Shown here: positions 8,188 through 17,356 of the stretch, in pieces | Layout of the letters: each line of letters begins with the position of its first letter | How positions within the stretch are numbered: position 1 is the stretch's first letter | Assembly (NCBI RefSeq): GCF_014202035.1 | Contig: NZ_JACHFR010000002.1 | Location: 887,816 to 951,815 of the forward strand | From: Treponema rectale | Lineage (GTDB): Bacteria; Spirochaetota; Spirochaetia; Treponematales; Treponemataceae | Length of the DNA: 64,000 nucleotides | Direction: 5' to 3' | Translations under genes and position numbers: made by a program | Notes under the pieces: generated by a model | The model's database searches: none | What the model saw: the letters and a program-made list of their open reading frames with translations, nothing else | What the model was told of the DNA's origin: nothing

Positions 8188-9818
8188 ATTTTGATATTGA
8201 ACGTCCATATGCTTTTTATGGAATAATTGTTCTCATTCCGGCTGCTCTGTATACGATTTTACGATATAAAAAAATCCTCAGGTCTTTTATAACTAATCCT
8301 GAAGTTTTTTCTGCTTCTGCTTCAGTTACCCGTTTAAGGCGCTGCTTTTTCTTAAGGACCTTTTTCAGATGCATGGCATGGATGATGCTTGTTCTTGCTT
8401 ATGCCGGAATTTCCTGGGGAATAAAAACCGTTCCTGTTCAGAAAAGCGGTAGTACGGTTTCTTTTGTTTTTGATATTTCTTACAGCATGACTGCAAAGGA
8501 CGGACCTTCCGGAATTTCAAGGCTGGAGGCTGAATGTAATTATGCCCGGGGACTTCTTAAACATCTTGAGGGAACAAGCGTAAGCGTCGTTCTTGCAAAA
8601 GGTTCCGGGGTAACGGCAATTCCTCTTACGGAAGATTTTAATTCAATTGAGAATATGCTTAGTCAGCTTCATCCTAATCTTATCAGTTCTGAAGGTACTG
8701 ATCTTGGAAGCGGAGTTCGTGCTGCAATAACATCATTCCCTTCTCAGAGTGCAAAAGCCGGCTGCATCTGGCTTTTTACAGACGGAGAAGAAACACAGGA
8801 TTCTCTTCTGGATGCTCTTAATGAATCAGTCCGTTATGGAATTCCTGTTGCCATTGTCGGTTTTGGTTCTGAACGGGAATCTGAGCTTTTGCTTGCAGAC
8901 GGTAAAACCAGGGTAAAGACTGCCCTCAGGAGTTCTGCTGTTGAGGAAACAGTTTCTAAAGTTAAGAGAATCAGGGCCGGCGGAAGAACAGACTCTGATC
9001 TTACGCCTGTTATTTATGTTGATGCTTCAGAGTACGGTTCTGCAGGTAAACTTCTGAAAATGCTTTCACCTCAGGACGGAAGCGGAAGCGTTAGTTATGA
9101 AGTTCATCTTATTTCCAGAAAAAATATTTTCATAAATCTTGCAATTATATTCTTTTTATTCTCGATTATTGCAGGTGAAATTGATTTCAGGCGGGCAATA
9201 AAGAATTTTACAAGGGGAACGGCAGCTGTTCTTGTTTTCTGTACTTTTACTTCGTGTTCAAAAAAGTTTGACGAAGGCAGGCTTCTTTTTGAAGGAAAGC
9301 TTGAGTGGAACCGTAAGAATTATAATCAGGCAACAGCCTGTTTTCTTGAAGTGTCAGAGATGGCATTGAAAAACGGTGATGCAAGGGCTTCGGAGTATGC
9401 AAGGTTCAATCTTGCCGTTACATATCTCATGCAGGATGAAAACGAAAGTGCAGCGTCTTACTTCAAGCAGATTCTTGACGAGGCAACAGAAAGTACTGAT
9501 CTTCAGGTAAAATTTGCTGCCCTCTATAATTCTGGAATCATCTCTCACCGGCAGGGCAAGTTTGATGAAGCTGCGGAGTTTTTTAAGGAAGCTCTTCTTG
9601 TAGACAGCAGCAGTACGGATGCAAAAATAAATCTTGAACTTTCAATTCAGGAAAAGTCACTTCAGGTAAAGCCTGATGAAAAAGAAATTGTTCCTGTAGA
9701 AAAATCTGGCGGTGATGCCGCATTGGAAAATGCAGTATATTCAATTATCAGGGAGAATGAAGAAAAACGATGGAAAAATCAGCAGCAAAAAACAAAAAAT
9801 TCATCTTTGGATTATTAG
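8184..9818 (+). CDS. batB: BatB-BatC fusion: vWA protein with lipobox-like linker and TPR domain
   Basis: A 544-residue protein. The N-terminal two thirds is BatB: two membrane spans, then a vWA domain with metal site 'FVFDISYSMTAK', 'SEGTDLG' and 'FTDGEETQD'. After a third span ('IFINLAIIFFLFSIIAGEI') comes 'RAIKNFTRGTAAVLVFCTFTSCSKKFDEG', which reads like a lipoprotein signal with lipobox FTSC, although it is internal. The remainder holds tetratricopeptide-like repeats ('ARFNLAVTYLMQDENESAASYF', 'AALYNSGIISHRQGKFDEAAEFFKEALL'), matching BatC. BatB and BatC are usually separate genes, so this looks like a fusion that kept a buried signal. The start has a perfect AGGAGG, and ATGA overlaps batA. 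Confidence 0.85.
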   Translation: MNFDIERPYAFYGIIVLIPAALYTILRYKKILRSFITNPEVFSASASVTRLRRCFFLRTFFRCMAWMMLVLAYAGISWGIKTVPVQKSGSTVSFVFDISYSMTAKDGPSGISRLEAECNYARGLLKHLEGTSVSVVLAKGSGVTAIPLTEDFNSIENMLSQLHPNLISSEGTDLGSGVRAAITSFPSQSAKAGCIWLFTDGEETQDSLLDALNESVRYGIPVAIVGFGSERESELLLADGKTRVKTALRSSAVEETVSKVKRIRAGGRTDSDLTPVIYVDASEYGSAGKLLKMLSPQDGSGSVSYEVHLISRKNIFINLAIIFFLFSIIAGEIDFRRAIKNFTRGTAAVLVFCTFTSCSKKFDEGRLLFEGKLEWNRKNYNQATACFLEVSEMALKNGDARASEYARFNLAVTYLMQDENESAASYFKQILDEATESTDLQVKFAALYNSGIISHRQGKFDEAAEFFKEALLVDSSSTDAKINLELSIQEKSLQVKPDEKEIVPVEKSGGDAALENAVYSIIRENEEKRWKNQQQKTKNSSLDY

Positions 9819-11158
9819 TTTCATTTATTCTCCTTGGAATCTGTGCAGAACCTGCTTTTGCAAAAAAATATCCGACGTATGAATATGTCAGGTCTCTGAG
9901 TTTTAAGAAAGTTGATGACTATTTTTTTACAGCGGAAGACTGTTCCTACATTCTTGATATTGCAAATGTAACTCCTGAAAATGTTACTGTTTATGTAAAC
10001 ACTCTTCCTGCTCACGTAAGTTTCATTTCATCAAAAAAAGAAATACTTGTGCCTGAGCCGGGTTCTGATGATGAGAACGGAACCCGTATTATAATGAAAC
10101 TCAGTTTTTCTCAGCCGGGCAGTTATAAGGTAAATGCAATTGATGTTATTGTGAACGGAATATATTACAGGATTCCTTTTGAGCGTGTTGAGGTTTTAAA
10201 TAATCCCCGCCAGCTTGTGCCTGAACTTTCCGTTAAGTTTGAGGACGGACATGTTCTCAGTAATAAAGGGGTTATTACTGCACGTTCCGGAGACCACATA
10301 AGGTTTACCCTTTATTCAAAATATGCAGTATCAATAGAAAATATTTCATGGAAAGTTCCGGAGAATTCACTTTTTCAGGAAGTAAAAAGCTTTGAGTTTA
10401 TTACGGAAGCAGTTGATAAAAAAACTTTTACACCAAATGAAGTTCCGCTTATTACTTATGACTGGCAGCCGTTAAAAAGCGCAACCTATTCTTTTCCGGA
10501 AATTAGTATTGTTGCTCTTTCTTATAACGGTTCCCGCTCAGAACTTGTCCTCCCGAATATTACCTTCAAGATTCTTGATGCCAGAACTGAAGCTAAGGTT
10601 GCTGAAGATTCTTATAGTTCAGTATATGCCTACGCATTTGATGAACCTGCAGAAGAAGAAAATCATGTGTTCATCTGTGATGACGCTGCTTTAAGAAAAA
10701 TCCGTGCTTTAAGGGAAAAGGAACGCCGTTCCGTGCCGTATTTTACAGAGGCAAAAAAAGAGCGGACTGCTTATGAAGAATATTGCGGACTTGATAATGT
10801 AGATGATGAGGCAAGCATTCCTCTGGGAATTGTATCCTGGGTAATATTTGTTCTTCTGATGGTAAGTTCGGTTGTCGTATTTTTGCTGAAGCGTAAGATT
10901 GAAGGTGTTGTTGTCAGTGTTGCGGCCCTTTTCTTTTTAATACATTCTGTTTTTTATACTGTCAGCATTTCTGAACGCCATGGAGTTTTTAAGGGCGGGC
11001 TGCTCAGTCCTATTCCAGAAGAAAATATTTCTACTGCGGTGGAACTTTCTGCAGGCTGTGTTGTTTCTATAAAAGAAAGAGCAGGAAACTGGCTGTATGT
11101 CCGTCACAATGAAAGTTACGGCTGGATTCCAAAAGACAGTGTGTATATAATCAGGTAG
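9770..11158 (+). CDS. batE: BatE-like protein with C-terminal SH3 domain
   Basis: A 462-residue secreted membrane protein. The start (MEKSAAKNKKFIFGLLVSFILLGICAEPAFA) is a signal peptide, and a beta-rich periplasmic domain follows to about residue 290. Two membrane spans near residues 355-400 ('GIVSWVIFVLLMVSSVVVFLL' and 'VVVSVAALFFLIHSVFYTV') precede a bacterial SH3 domain at the C terminus ('LSAGCVVSIKERAGNWLYVRH...YGWIPKDSVYII'). The SH3 end matches BatE-type proteins, whereas the beta domain also recalls BatD, so the name is tentative. It overlaps the end of batB by 49 bases in another frame; no later ATG would keep the signal peptide. It closes the Bat part of the operon, 15 bases before the Smr gene. 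Confidence 0.65.
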   Translation: MEKSAAKNKKFIFGLLVSFILLGICAEPAFAKKYPTYEYVRSLSFKKVDDYFFTAEDCSYILDIANVTPENVTVYVNTLPAHVSFISSKKEILVPEPGSDDENGTRIIMKLSFSQPGSYKVNAIDVIVNGIYYRIPFERVEVLNNPRQLVPELSVKFEDGHVLSNKGVITARSGDHIRFTLYSKYAVSIENISWKVPENSLFQEVKSFEFITEAVDKKTFTPNEVPLITYDWQPLKSATYSFPEISIVALSYNGSRSELVLPNITFKILDARTEAKVAEDSYSSVYAYAFDEPAEEENHVFICDDAALRKIRALREKERRSVPYFTEAKKERTAYEEYCGLDNVDDEASIPLGIVSWVIFVLLMVSSVVVFLLKRKIEGVVVSVAALFFLIHSVFYTVSISERHGVFKGGLLSPIPEENISTAVELSAGCVVSIKERAGNWLYVRHNESYGWIPKDSVYIIR

Positions 11159-11173
11159 TTTTCAGGTGGTAAA

Positions 11174-11731
11174 ATGAATTTTGGTGATATATTGAATCAG
11201 TGGGATGATGTTCAGCGTAATTCCCGTAAACCTTCAAAGCAGAGTCAGGTTTCTCATAAAAAGGCAAATGCTCCAACAAAGGAAGAGAAGCTTGCCATGG
11301 CTCAGGGATACAGTTATGAGCAGCAGATGCGTGCAGATAACAGCCGTCGTGCCAATCCTATGGAAGTCTGGCTTAACCGTTACGGAACGGTTGATAAAGA
11401 TAAGCTTAATGAAGAAGTTCAGGAAAATGCCCGGCTTCACGATATAAATTATTTGAAATCCCTCAGGGCCGAAGCTGTGATTGATCTGCATCAGCTGACA
11501 AGAGATGAAGCCTGGGAGAGAATGACTGCTTTTGTAAACGAAAGCGTCAGAAGGGGATTAAAAAAGATTATGTTCATTCATGGCAAGGGCAATCATTCAA
11601 ACGGCAGTGATCCTGTACTTGGTCCGGCCGTAAAGCTTTTTATTGAACAGGATAAGAGACTTGGTCTTTCAGGACATCCGGACCGCAATAACGGCGGTAA
11701 TGGTGCAACCTGGGTTATTATAAAACAGTGA
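11174..11731 (+). CDS. Smr-domain protein
   Basis: A 185-residue protein with a basic, Gln/Lys-rich N-terminal half and a C-terminal Smr domain: '[16 protein letters not shown]' (DLHxxT), '[15 protein letters not shown]' (HGKG) and '[10 protein letters not shown]'. Smr domains are found in MutS2 and in free-standing proteins and act as DNA or RNA endonucleases, for example in ribosome rescue through mRNA cleavage. The substrate cannot be told from sequence. It begins 15 bases after batE with AGGTGG upstream, and dnaJ follows in 19 bases, so it is co-transcribed with the Bat genes; that pairing may be only positional. Confidence 0.85.
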   Translation: MNFGDILNQWDDVQRNSRKPSKQSQVSHKKANAPTKEEKLAMAQGYSYEQQMRADNSRRANPMEVWLNRYGTVDKDKLNEEVQENARLHDINYLKSLRAEAVIDLHQLTRDEAWERMTAFVNESVRRGLKKIMFIHGKGNHSNGSDPVLGPAVKLFIEQDKRLGLSGHPDRNNGGNGATWVIIKQ

Positions 11732-11750
11732 TTCTTCTTATGAGGTGTTA

Positions 11751-12326
11751 ATGGAAAATTTTTACTCAGTACTGGGTGTAGCGGAAAATGCTTCTGCTGA
11801 TGAAATAAAAAAAGCATACAGAACTCTTGCCTTTAAGTATCATCCGGACAGAAATGCCGGAAATGTTCAGGCAGAGGAAATGTTTAAAAAAGTTAATGAG
11901 GCTTACTCTGTACTCAGTGATGAGGAAAAGCGCAGAAGCTATGATTACAGCCGGTCAAATCCTCAGTGGAATGTTTATGGAAGCAGTCAGGGATTTTATA
12001 ACGGTCAGGCTTCCGGAAGCAGGAACGGTACGGATAATCAGTATACGGATCCCTTTGAAGCATTCTTTAATTTTGGAAATCAGTCAGGCTATCAGAGACG
12101 CAGTTATTATTATGAAGAGCCGCCCCGCAGAAAGACTCGTCCGAACCGCAGGATGATAAAAAAACTTCTTGCCAACAGTCTTCTGCAGATGTTTGGTTCT
12201 GCTGCCGTAATGATGCTTGTAGGGCGTTATATTTTCTTTGTATCCCTTATATGTTCAGTAACGTTTATAAAGTCACTTATGGATTCTGTTACCTGTATAG
12301 GATATCTTCTGAAAGAAAAGAAGTGA
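11751..12326 (+). CDS. J-domain protein with C-terminal hydrophobic segment
   Basis: A 191-residue J-domain protein. The J domain covers residues 1-65, with '[21 protein letters not shown]' and the essential HPD in '[10 protein letters not shown]'. A Gly/Ser/Tyr/Asn-rich linker follows, and the C terminus carries one or two hydrophobic segments ('[21 protein letters not shown]'), suggesting membrane attachment. It lacks the zinc-binding and substrate domains of true DnaJ, so it recruits DnaK to a specific membrane site rather than acting as the general co-chaperone. ATG 11751 is chosen for its GAGG five bases before. It is the last gene of the operon; a terminator follows. Confidence 0.85.
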   Translation: MENFYSVLGVAENASADEIKKAYRTLAFKYHPDRNAGNVQAEEMFKKVNEAYSVLSDEEKRRSYDYSRSNPQWNVYGSSQGFYNGQASGSRNGTDNQYTDPFEAFFNFGNQSGYQRRSYYYEEPPRRKTRPNRRMIKKLLANSLLQMFGSAAVMMLVGRYIFFVSLICSVTFIKSLMDSVTCIGYLLKEKK

Positions 12327-12360
12327 TGTTAAGCGGGTCTGACGATTAAGTAAAAAATTC

Positions 12361-12403
12361 AGGGACAGCCTTTCTTATGAATTACGGGCTGTCCCTTTTT
12401 TTT
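12361..12403 (+). terminator. Terminator of the moxR-bat-smr-dnaJ operon
   Basis: A perfect 10-bp stem, AGGGACAGCC (12361-12370) and GGCTGTCCCT (12387-12396), is followed by eight T. The GGGACAGCC/GGCTGTCC core recurs in other terminators here (32077 and 49449-49750). Confidence 0.9.
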
Positions 12404-12420
12404 GAGTTTAGCTGGCAGGA

Positions 12421-12642
12421 TTATCTTTCGCGGAATATTATTCTGCCGCGGTTCAAATCATAAGGTGAAAGTTCAATCTTTACGCTGTCACCAGGAACGA
12501 TTCTGATGTAATGCTTACGCATTTTTCCGCTTAAATGTGCAAGAATAATGTGCTTGTTCTGAAGTTCAACACGGAACATTGTGTTTGGAAGTGCCTCTTT
12601 TACGATTCCTTCGACTTCAATAGCTTCGTCTTTGTTTGCCAC
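12421..12642 (-). CDS. infA: Translation initiation factor IF-1
   Basis: A 73-residue S1/OB-fold protein matching IF-1 over its full length: '[43 protein letters not shown]' and '[19 protein letters not shown]'. IF-1 binds the 30S A site during initiation. The start is GTG at 12642, giving [18 protein letters not shown] lies three bases before it, and the only upstream ATG would add 19 non-family residues. The length equals the family norm. It is not in a ribosomal protein operon but stands alone, divergent from dksA. Confidence 0.95.
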   Translation of the reverse strand: MANKDEAIEVEGIVKEALPNTMFRVELQNKHIILAHLSGKMRKHYIRIVPGDSVKIELSPYDLNRGRIIFRER

Positions 12643-12740
12643 GATTCCTCCAAAAATTTGTTTGCCTTTTTGATAAAAAGCACGTACAATATGTGGCATA
12701 TTATCTATAAAACATAGAAAAAGGTCAACAAGAGGATTTT

Positions 12741-13097
12741 ATGAAAAAAGAATTTATTGAAAAACAGAAGAAAAAGCTCATTGCACAGCGCAATGAAATT
12801 CTTGAGTCACAGGCCGGACGTAATGAACAGCTTTATAAGTTGAACGGTTCCGGAGAATCTGGTGATGATGTTGATATTGCATCTGATACTATTGACCGTA
12901 CTTTGCTTAACTCTCTTGGAGAAGCAGATCAGCGCCGTCTTCAGATGATTGAACGTGCCCTTGAACGTATTGCAAAAGGTACATACGGACTTTGTCTTCT
13001 CTGCAATAAACCGATTCCAGAGGGACGTCTTGAAACTCTTCCTTATGCTGCTCTCTGTGTTGACTGTCAGACAAAAGAAGAGCGTCGTAACCGGTAG
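12741..13097 (+). CDS. dksA: DksA/TraR-family zinc-finger protein
   Basis: A 118-residue RNA-polymerase-binding protein. The N-terminal coiled coil (residues 1-70) has acidic tip 'DDVDIASDT', the equivalent of the DksA Asp-x-x-Ala tip that reaches the active site. The four-Cys zinc finger is 'CLLC...ALCVDC' (C-x2-C ... C-x2-C). DksA proteins modulate rRNA and stress promoters with ppGpp. The protein is shorter than E. coli DksA but normal for spirochete members. The start has AGAGG ahead of it. Confidence 0.9.
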   Translation: MKKEFIEKQKKKLIAQRNEILESQAGRNEQLYKLNGSGESGDDVDIASDTIDRTLLNSLGEADQRRLQMIERALERIAKGTYGLCLLCNKPIPEGRLETLPYAALCVDCQTKEERRNR

Positions 13098-13113
13098 TTC
13101 TATGAGTGCATAT

Positions 13114-13164
13114 TAACCGGTCATGTCAGGCTGTCTGTAAGATTTTGCTTCAGGTGACCGGTTA
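13114..13164. terminator. Hairpin between convergent dksA and PHP genes
   Basis: A 10-bp perfect stem, TAACCGGTCA (13114-13123) and TGACCGGTTA (13155-13164), encloses a 31-base loop and overlaps the PHP stop codon. There is no strong T run, so the terminator role is likely but weak. Confidence 0.45.
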
Positions 13165-14010
13165 TATCTTCTGAAATGACAGGCAGCCTTCTTTTATGAA
13201 GGCAAGCTCGCTGTAGCCGGCATCCAGTGCGTAACGGCGGGCGCTGTCGTACCAGAAAGTAATGTGTTCCGTCCTGTGTGCGTCGGTATTAATCATGACC
13301 GGAATGTTTTCTCTGCATAGAAGTTCAAGAAAATATGGAGAAGGGTACGGCTGGTTAAGATAGCCTCGTGCAATTCCGCCGGTATTGATTTCTACGCATA
13401 CTCCGGCTTTTTTTATTGCCTTTACAGTGGCTTTTACCTCACTTTTATACCATGATGCATTTTCGTCGAAGCGCTGTTCTTTTGAGTTCTGTTTTCTGAT
13501 GAGGTCAGGATGAGCAAGAATCGTAAAAGTGCATTTACTGAGCATTTCCCGTTCTGTTTCAAAATATGCGGCTACTGCTTCTTTAATGTTTTTACAGCCG
13601 GCTTTTAATGTTTCTGCAGGAAAGTCCTTTACGCTTGCATCAGCTTCAAAACAGCCTTTTTCGCCGGGAACAAAATGCACGGCACCTATAAGGTAATCCG
13701 GATTCCATTTAGAAAAATTTGATATGTCCGGAAGGGCATAGCCTTTTATGTAGTCAGCTTCAAATCCCAGGAATATATCCATCTTTCCGCTGTAGTCTTT
13801 TTTTAATGAGGCAACGGCGGCTGCATATTCATCATAGCGTTCAGGCCTCAGATGCCATTCGCTTGAAAACTGCTGGAGGGCGTGGGAAGAAAAGCCTAAA
13901 GACCTTACGTCTCTGCTTAAGGCTGCTTCTGCCATTTCTGCAAGGCTGTTGTGTCCGTCGCAGAAGTCAGAATGCACGTGGTAGTTTGAGTATATAAAGT
14001 TTTCGTTCAT
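13162..14010 (-). CDS. PHP-domain phosphatase (histidinol-phosphatase-like)
   Basis: A 282-residue metal-dependent phosphoesterase of the PHP superfamily, closest in layout to HisJ/HisK histidinol-phosphate phosphatases. Metal ligands are in 'NYHVHSDFCDG' (HxH), 'GFEADYIKG', 'ILAHPDLI' and 'MINTDAHRTEHI'. The start at 14010 is chosen because its ATG overlaps the kinase stop as ATGA and GGAA lies nine bases upstream; another ATG at 14025 has no ribosome site. No other histidine biosynthesis gene is nearby. Translational coupling to a hybrid kinase suggests that it serves signalling or stress, which is inference. Confidence 0.75.
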   Translation of the reverse strand: MNENFIYSNYHVHSDFCDGHNSLAEMAEAALSRDVRSLGFSSHALQQFSSEWHLRPERYDEYAAAVASLKKDYSGKMDIFLGFEADYIKGYALPDISNFSKWNPDYLIGAVHFVPGEKGCFEADASVKDFPAETLKAGCKNIKEAVAAYFETEREMLSKCTFTILAHPDLIRKQNSKEQRFDENASWYKSEVKATVKAIKKAGVCVEINTGGIARGYLNQPYPSPYFLELLCRENIPVMINTDAHRTEHITFWYDSARRYALDAGYSELAFIKEGCLSFQKI

Positions 14011-15968
14011 AATGTTGATTTCCATGTTTTTATAGTCTGTTTCAGTTCAAGGAAGTCCAGACAGAATTCCGTCCTCAAGGCTTCAAGTTCTACGAGGTTT
14101 TTCTGCTTTGCGTTTATGTTCATGCGTTTTGCAGTTTCTGTAAGTTTACGGGCGCTTATTGCGGAACTGCTGCCTTTGAGGGTATGAGTGTAAAGTTCAA
14201 GTTTTGCAAAGTCGCTGCCTCTTTCAATTTCTGTTTTAAGGGCTGCAAGAATTGCTTCCGTCTGTTCAACGTAATCTTCTATGAGGGATACGGCAAGTTC
14301 AGGATCATTGTTTGTAGTATCCGTAAAATCCTTGATGTCCCAGAGGTCTGCAGTCTTAATGTTGATGTCTGCAAGGGAAATAACTTCTTTAGCCTCAGGG
14401 AAGGAAAGTACTGTGTTCCATTTTTCAAGAACCTGCCTGATTCCGTCTCTTTTAAAAGGCTTAAGAAGAATGTCATTTATTCCCAGAGTCTGGTAGGTTT
14501 TAAAGTCTTCCGGGTCGTTGTTTGCGGTACAGGCGACTATGATTCCCTTGAAGTTCATCTGGCGTATTTCTATTGTTGCATCGATACCGCTTTTAACCGG
14601 CATGAGGATATCCATGAAGATAAGGTCAATTTCCGGATGTTTTTTAATCTGCTGAACGGCTTCTTCTCCGTTATCTGCGCTGTAAACCTGTGCCCCGAAT
14701 TTTTCAAGGAAGGTAATGATGATTTTTCTGTTGACCGGATGGTCTTCTGCAACAAGGATTTTTTTACCTGAGGCAACAAGAGTTTCTTCTTCTGCAAGCT
14801 TTTTCTTTTTTTCTTCTGCAGTATTCTGTTCTGTACCGGCAGCAGATTTCTGAGAGAATGCGTCTTTTAACAGGGTAATAAGGCTGTCTCTTTTTATAGG
14901 TTTATAGATGTAGCCGTTATACCAGTTAAGCATTTTCATTTTTGCATCTTTACCCATCTGTCCTTCAGGAACCATGAGGTAAAGCTTTATGTTTTTAAGT
15001 TCAGGATTGTGGTTTATTTCTGCTGCAATGTGCCATCCGCTTAAAGCCGGCATTTTCAGGGTAATGAAGGCAATCGTAAAAGGACGCTTTTCCTTAATGG
15101 CAGTACTCATTTTTGAAAGCGCGTCGTGTCCGCTGGAACTTGTAACGACATCTTTTATCCCCATTGCAGTAAGTTTTGATTTGAGGGATTTTAAAGAAAG
15201 CTGGCTGTTATCTACGATAAGTATTCGTGTTTTTGCCGGTATTTCAATAAGCGGTTCTTCGGATTCAAAGACGGATTTTTCCATGGGAATGGTGAACCAG
15301 AAATTTGAACCCATCTGTCCGTCGGAGTAGATTCCGATTTTTCCTTTCATGACCTCTACAAGATTTTTTGAAATGGCAAGACCAAGTCCGGAACCTCCGA
15401 ATTTTCTTGTAGTACTGGCATCTACCTGATAAAAGTCGTTGAATACAAGTTTCTGCTTCTGAATGTCAACGCCGATGCCTGTATCAATTATTTCAAAAAG
15501 CAGGTGACGTTTTTCCATTCTGAGCCTTACCATTATAAAACCCTTTGCCGTAAACTTTACCGCATTTTTTATAAGGTTGAGGATTATCTGTTGAAGCCTG
15601 GTAGGGTCTCCCATTATCTGTCGGGGAATGTTGTAGTCTATGTCTGTAATGACTTCCAGTTTTTTGTTGAAAGCTTCAATGGCAATAAGATCAACTACCC
15701 GTTCAGTAAGTTCAACTACGTCAAAAGGAATGTTTTCAAGTTTGAAATTTTCTGAGCGGATTTTCGTAAAGTCCAGGACATCGTTTGCCAGCTGAAGGAG
15801 GGCGTTTGCACTGAATTCAATCTGGTGAACATATTCAGTCTGTTCGTTGTCCAGCGTCGTATCCTGCAGGAGTTCCGTTGTACTTATTATTGTCTGAATA
15901 GGTGTCCTTACTTCGTGCAGGGTACTGGCAAGAAAACGGCTTCCCTTATCAATTGTGAAATTGTCCAT
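14007..15968 (-). CDS. Hybrid sensor histidine kinase without sensor domain
   Basis: A 653-residue cytoplasmic phosphorelay protein. The dimerisation/phosphoacceptor domain starts at once ('STLHEVRTPIQTII', His near residue 18), followed by an HATPase domain with N, G1 and G2 boxes ('LIKNAVKF', 'IDTGIGVD', 'GGSGLGLAI'). A first receiver-like domain (about 245-365) lacks the acceptor Asp: the usual site reads 'AFITLKMPAL'. A second receiver (about 400-520) is complete ('LIFMDILMPVKSG', 'LKPF'). An HPt domain with 'YTHTLKGSSSAIS' ends it. No PAS, GAF or membrane region is present, so the signal must come from the two-receiver protein encoded just upstream, with which it overlaps by 20 bases. 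Confidence 0.9.
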   Translation of the reverse strand: MDNFTIDKGSRFLASTLHEVRTPIQTIISTTELLQDTTLDNEQTEYVHQIEFSANALLQLANDVLDFTKIRSENFKLENIPFDVVELTERVVDLIAIEAFNKKLEVITDIDYNIPRQIMGDPTRLQQIILNLIKNAVKFTAKGFIMVRLRMEKRHLLFEIIDTGIGVDIQKQKLVFNDFYQVDASTTRKFGGSGLGLAISKNLVEVMKGKIGIYSDGQMGSNFWFTIPMEKSVFESEEPLIEIPAKTRILIVDNSQLSLKSLKSKLTAMGIKDVVTSSSGHDALSKMSTAIKEKRPFTIAFITLKMPALSGWHIAAEINHNPELKNIKLYLMVPEGQMGKDAKMKMLNWYNGYIYKPIKRDSLITLLKDAFSQKSAAGTEQNTAEEKKKKLAEEETLVASGKKILVAEDHPVNRKIIITFLEKFGAQVYSADNGEEAVQQIKKHPEIDLIFMDILMPVKSGIDATIEIRQMNFKGIIVACTANNDPEDFKTYQTLGINDILLKPFKRDGIRQVLEKWNTVLSFPEAKEVISLADINIKTADLWDIKDFTDTTNNDPELAVSLIEDYVEQTEAILAALKTEIERGSDFAKLELYTHTLKGSSSAISARKLTETAKRMNINAKQKNLVELEALRTEFCLDFLELKQTIKTWKSTL

Positions 15969-17202
15969 TTACAACCTCAAGTGCTTTTTTGATTATAACG
16001 TTAGGCTTCTGAGGCTTTACAAGATAGCTTTTTGCTCCCAGAGAAAGTGCCTGTATAACTGCTTCTTTTTGGGTTGCCTGTGAATAAACAAGAATCGGGG
16101 TTTCAAAATTCTGACGCTGAAGCCCCTGAAGAATACTGAATCCGTCTATGTCAGGGATGAATATATCCAGGATTACAAGGTCAAACTGCTGTTTAGAATT
16201 AACCGCCTGTAGGAATTCTGCACCGGTAGGGAAAAGGAAAGTTTCTGCGCTGATGGTGTTAAGTGTACTCTGAAGGATTTTTCTGATTACAACATCGTCA
16301 TCAACGACTGCAACCTTCATTACAGTGCCTTCTTCTTCCATTTCTGCAGGAGTTTCTTCCACATTGCGCATTTCGATTGAGCCGGTAGAGGCATCGTCTG
16401 TTGTTTCGAGAATGCGGTTGTTTATTACTTCGTTAATATTGCGGGAAGAACTTCTGCTTTCTATAAGGCTTCCCATGATGGAACCAAGATTATCCGTTAC
16501 TTCGTAGCCGTAGTATTCCGGATGACCGTCGATGATATCCTTTACGAATTCGCTTAAAGAAAGAATCTTTATGTTGTTTTTGCTGATCTGTCCGTCTGCC
16601 GTAAGGTTTGTAAACAGCAGTTCAAGATTTGTAATATCCATGAAGGTAAGGGACAGGTTTGTAAGCATCAGGACAAGCTTTGGCGTGTTTAACTGATTCT
16701 TTTCTATTATGTCCATAAGCCTGTATTTCAGCAGGATGATTTTTTCTCTGTTAAGTCCCCGGGCAAGTTCTACGAAGATAATGTTCTGGTTAAGGTGAAC
16801 GTCCAGTACGCAGGGAGTTGTATCCATGGAAAAGGATGCCCCGAGAATGTGACTTACTGACTGAAAGAAAACGTCAAATTTTATAGGTTTTGTAAAATAC
16901 TTTACGACACCGAACTGTACAAGATTTGCTACCGATGAGCGTTCAATTACAGGACCGGTTATGATTATCGGAATTTTGCGGGCATTGGGATCAGAGGATT
17001 TTTTTTCAAGAAGTTCCTGAATTTCCGTATCAATAATATCCGTTGTTTCAATAATAATCAGATCCGGAATAATTGTAATGAGTTTAGTGTATGCGTCTCT
17101 TTTGCTTTCCGCAGATTCAAGGGCAACCTGCTCTGACTTGAATTTATCAGTGAGAAACTGTGTAAAGAGTGGAGATCCGTCGATTAATAATACTTTTCGC
17201 AT
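15949..17202 (-). CDS. Two-receiver response regulator with middle STAS-like region
   Basis: A 417-residue protein. The N-terminal receiver-like domain ('KVLLIDGSPLFTQFLTDKF') has 'PDLIIIETTDI' where an acceptor Asp should be, so it is probably a pseudo-receiver. The middle (about 140-260; 'NQNIIFVELARGLNREKIILLKY...LVLMLTNLSLTFMDITNLELLF') has the strand-helix pattern of STAS-type domains; this is tentative. The C-terminal receiver ('VAVVDDDVVIRKIL', 'LVILDIFIPDIDGF', 'YLVKPQ') is complete. There is no DNA-binding output. It is translated into the hybrid kinase with an overlap and has its own promoter 10 bases before the ATG. Start 17202 replaces a longer frame that would include that promoter. 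Confidence 0.8.
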   Translation of the reverse strand: MRKVLLIDGSPLFTQFLTDKFKSEQVALESAESKRDAYTKLITIIPDLIIIETTDIIDTEIQELLEKKSSDPNARKIPIIITGPVIERSSVANLVQFGVVKYFTKPIKFDVFFQSVSHILGASFSMDTTPCVLDVHLNQNIIFVELARGLNREKIILLKYRLMDIIEKNQLNTPKLVLMLTNLSLTFMDITNLELLFTNLTADGQISKNNIKILSLSEFVKDIIDGHPEYYGYEVTDNLGSIMGSLIESRSSSRNINEVINNRILETTDDASTGSIEMRNVEETPAEMEEEGTVMKVAVVDDDVVIRKILQSTLNTISAETFLFPTGAEFLQAVNSKQQFDLVILDIFIPDIDGFSILQGLQRQNFETPILVYSQATQKEAVIQALSLGAKSYLVKPQKPNVIIKKALEVVNGQFHN

Positions 17203-17212
17203 ACTTGTACTA

Positions 17213-17241
17213 ATTTTACTTTTTTGAAGGGGAACTTTCAA
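17213..17241 (-). promoter_or_regulatory. Promoter of the phosphorelay operon
   Basis: Reading leftward: -35 TTGAAA (complement of 17236-17241), 17-base spacer, -10 TAAAAT (complement of 17213-17218). Only 10 bases separate the -10 box from the ATG, and there is no ribosome site. Confidence 0.6.
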
Positions 17242-17356
17242 TAATAATTTTAAAGCTTGTGGCAAATTTTATTAAGTATATCCGTTCAGGTAGCGGATAA
17301 TTTGTTTTTGCGCTAAAGTTTAACTGAGGAATTATATTTTTATTTTGGAGTTGAAA

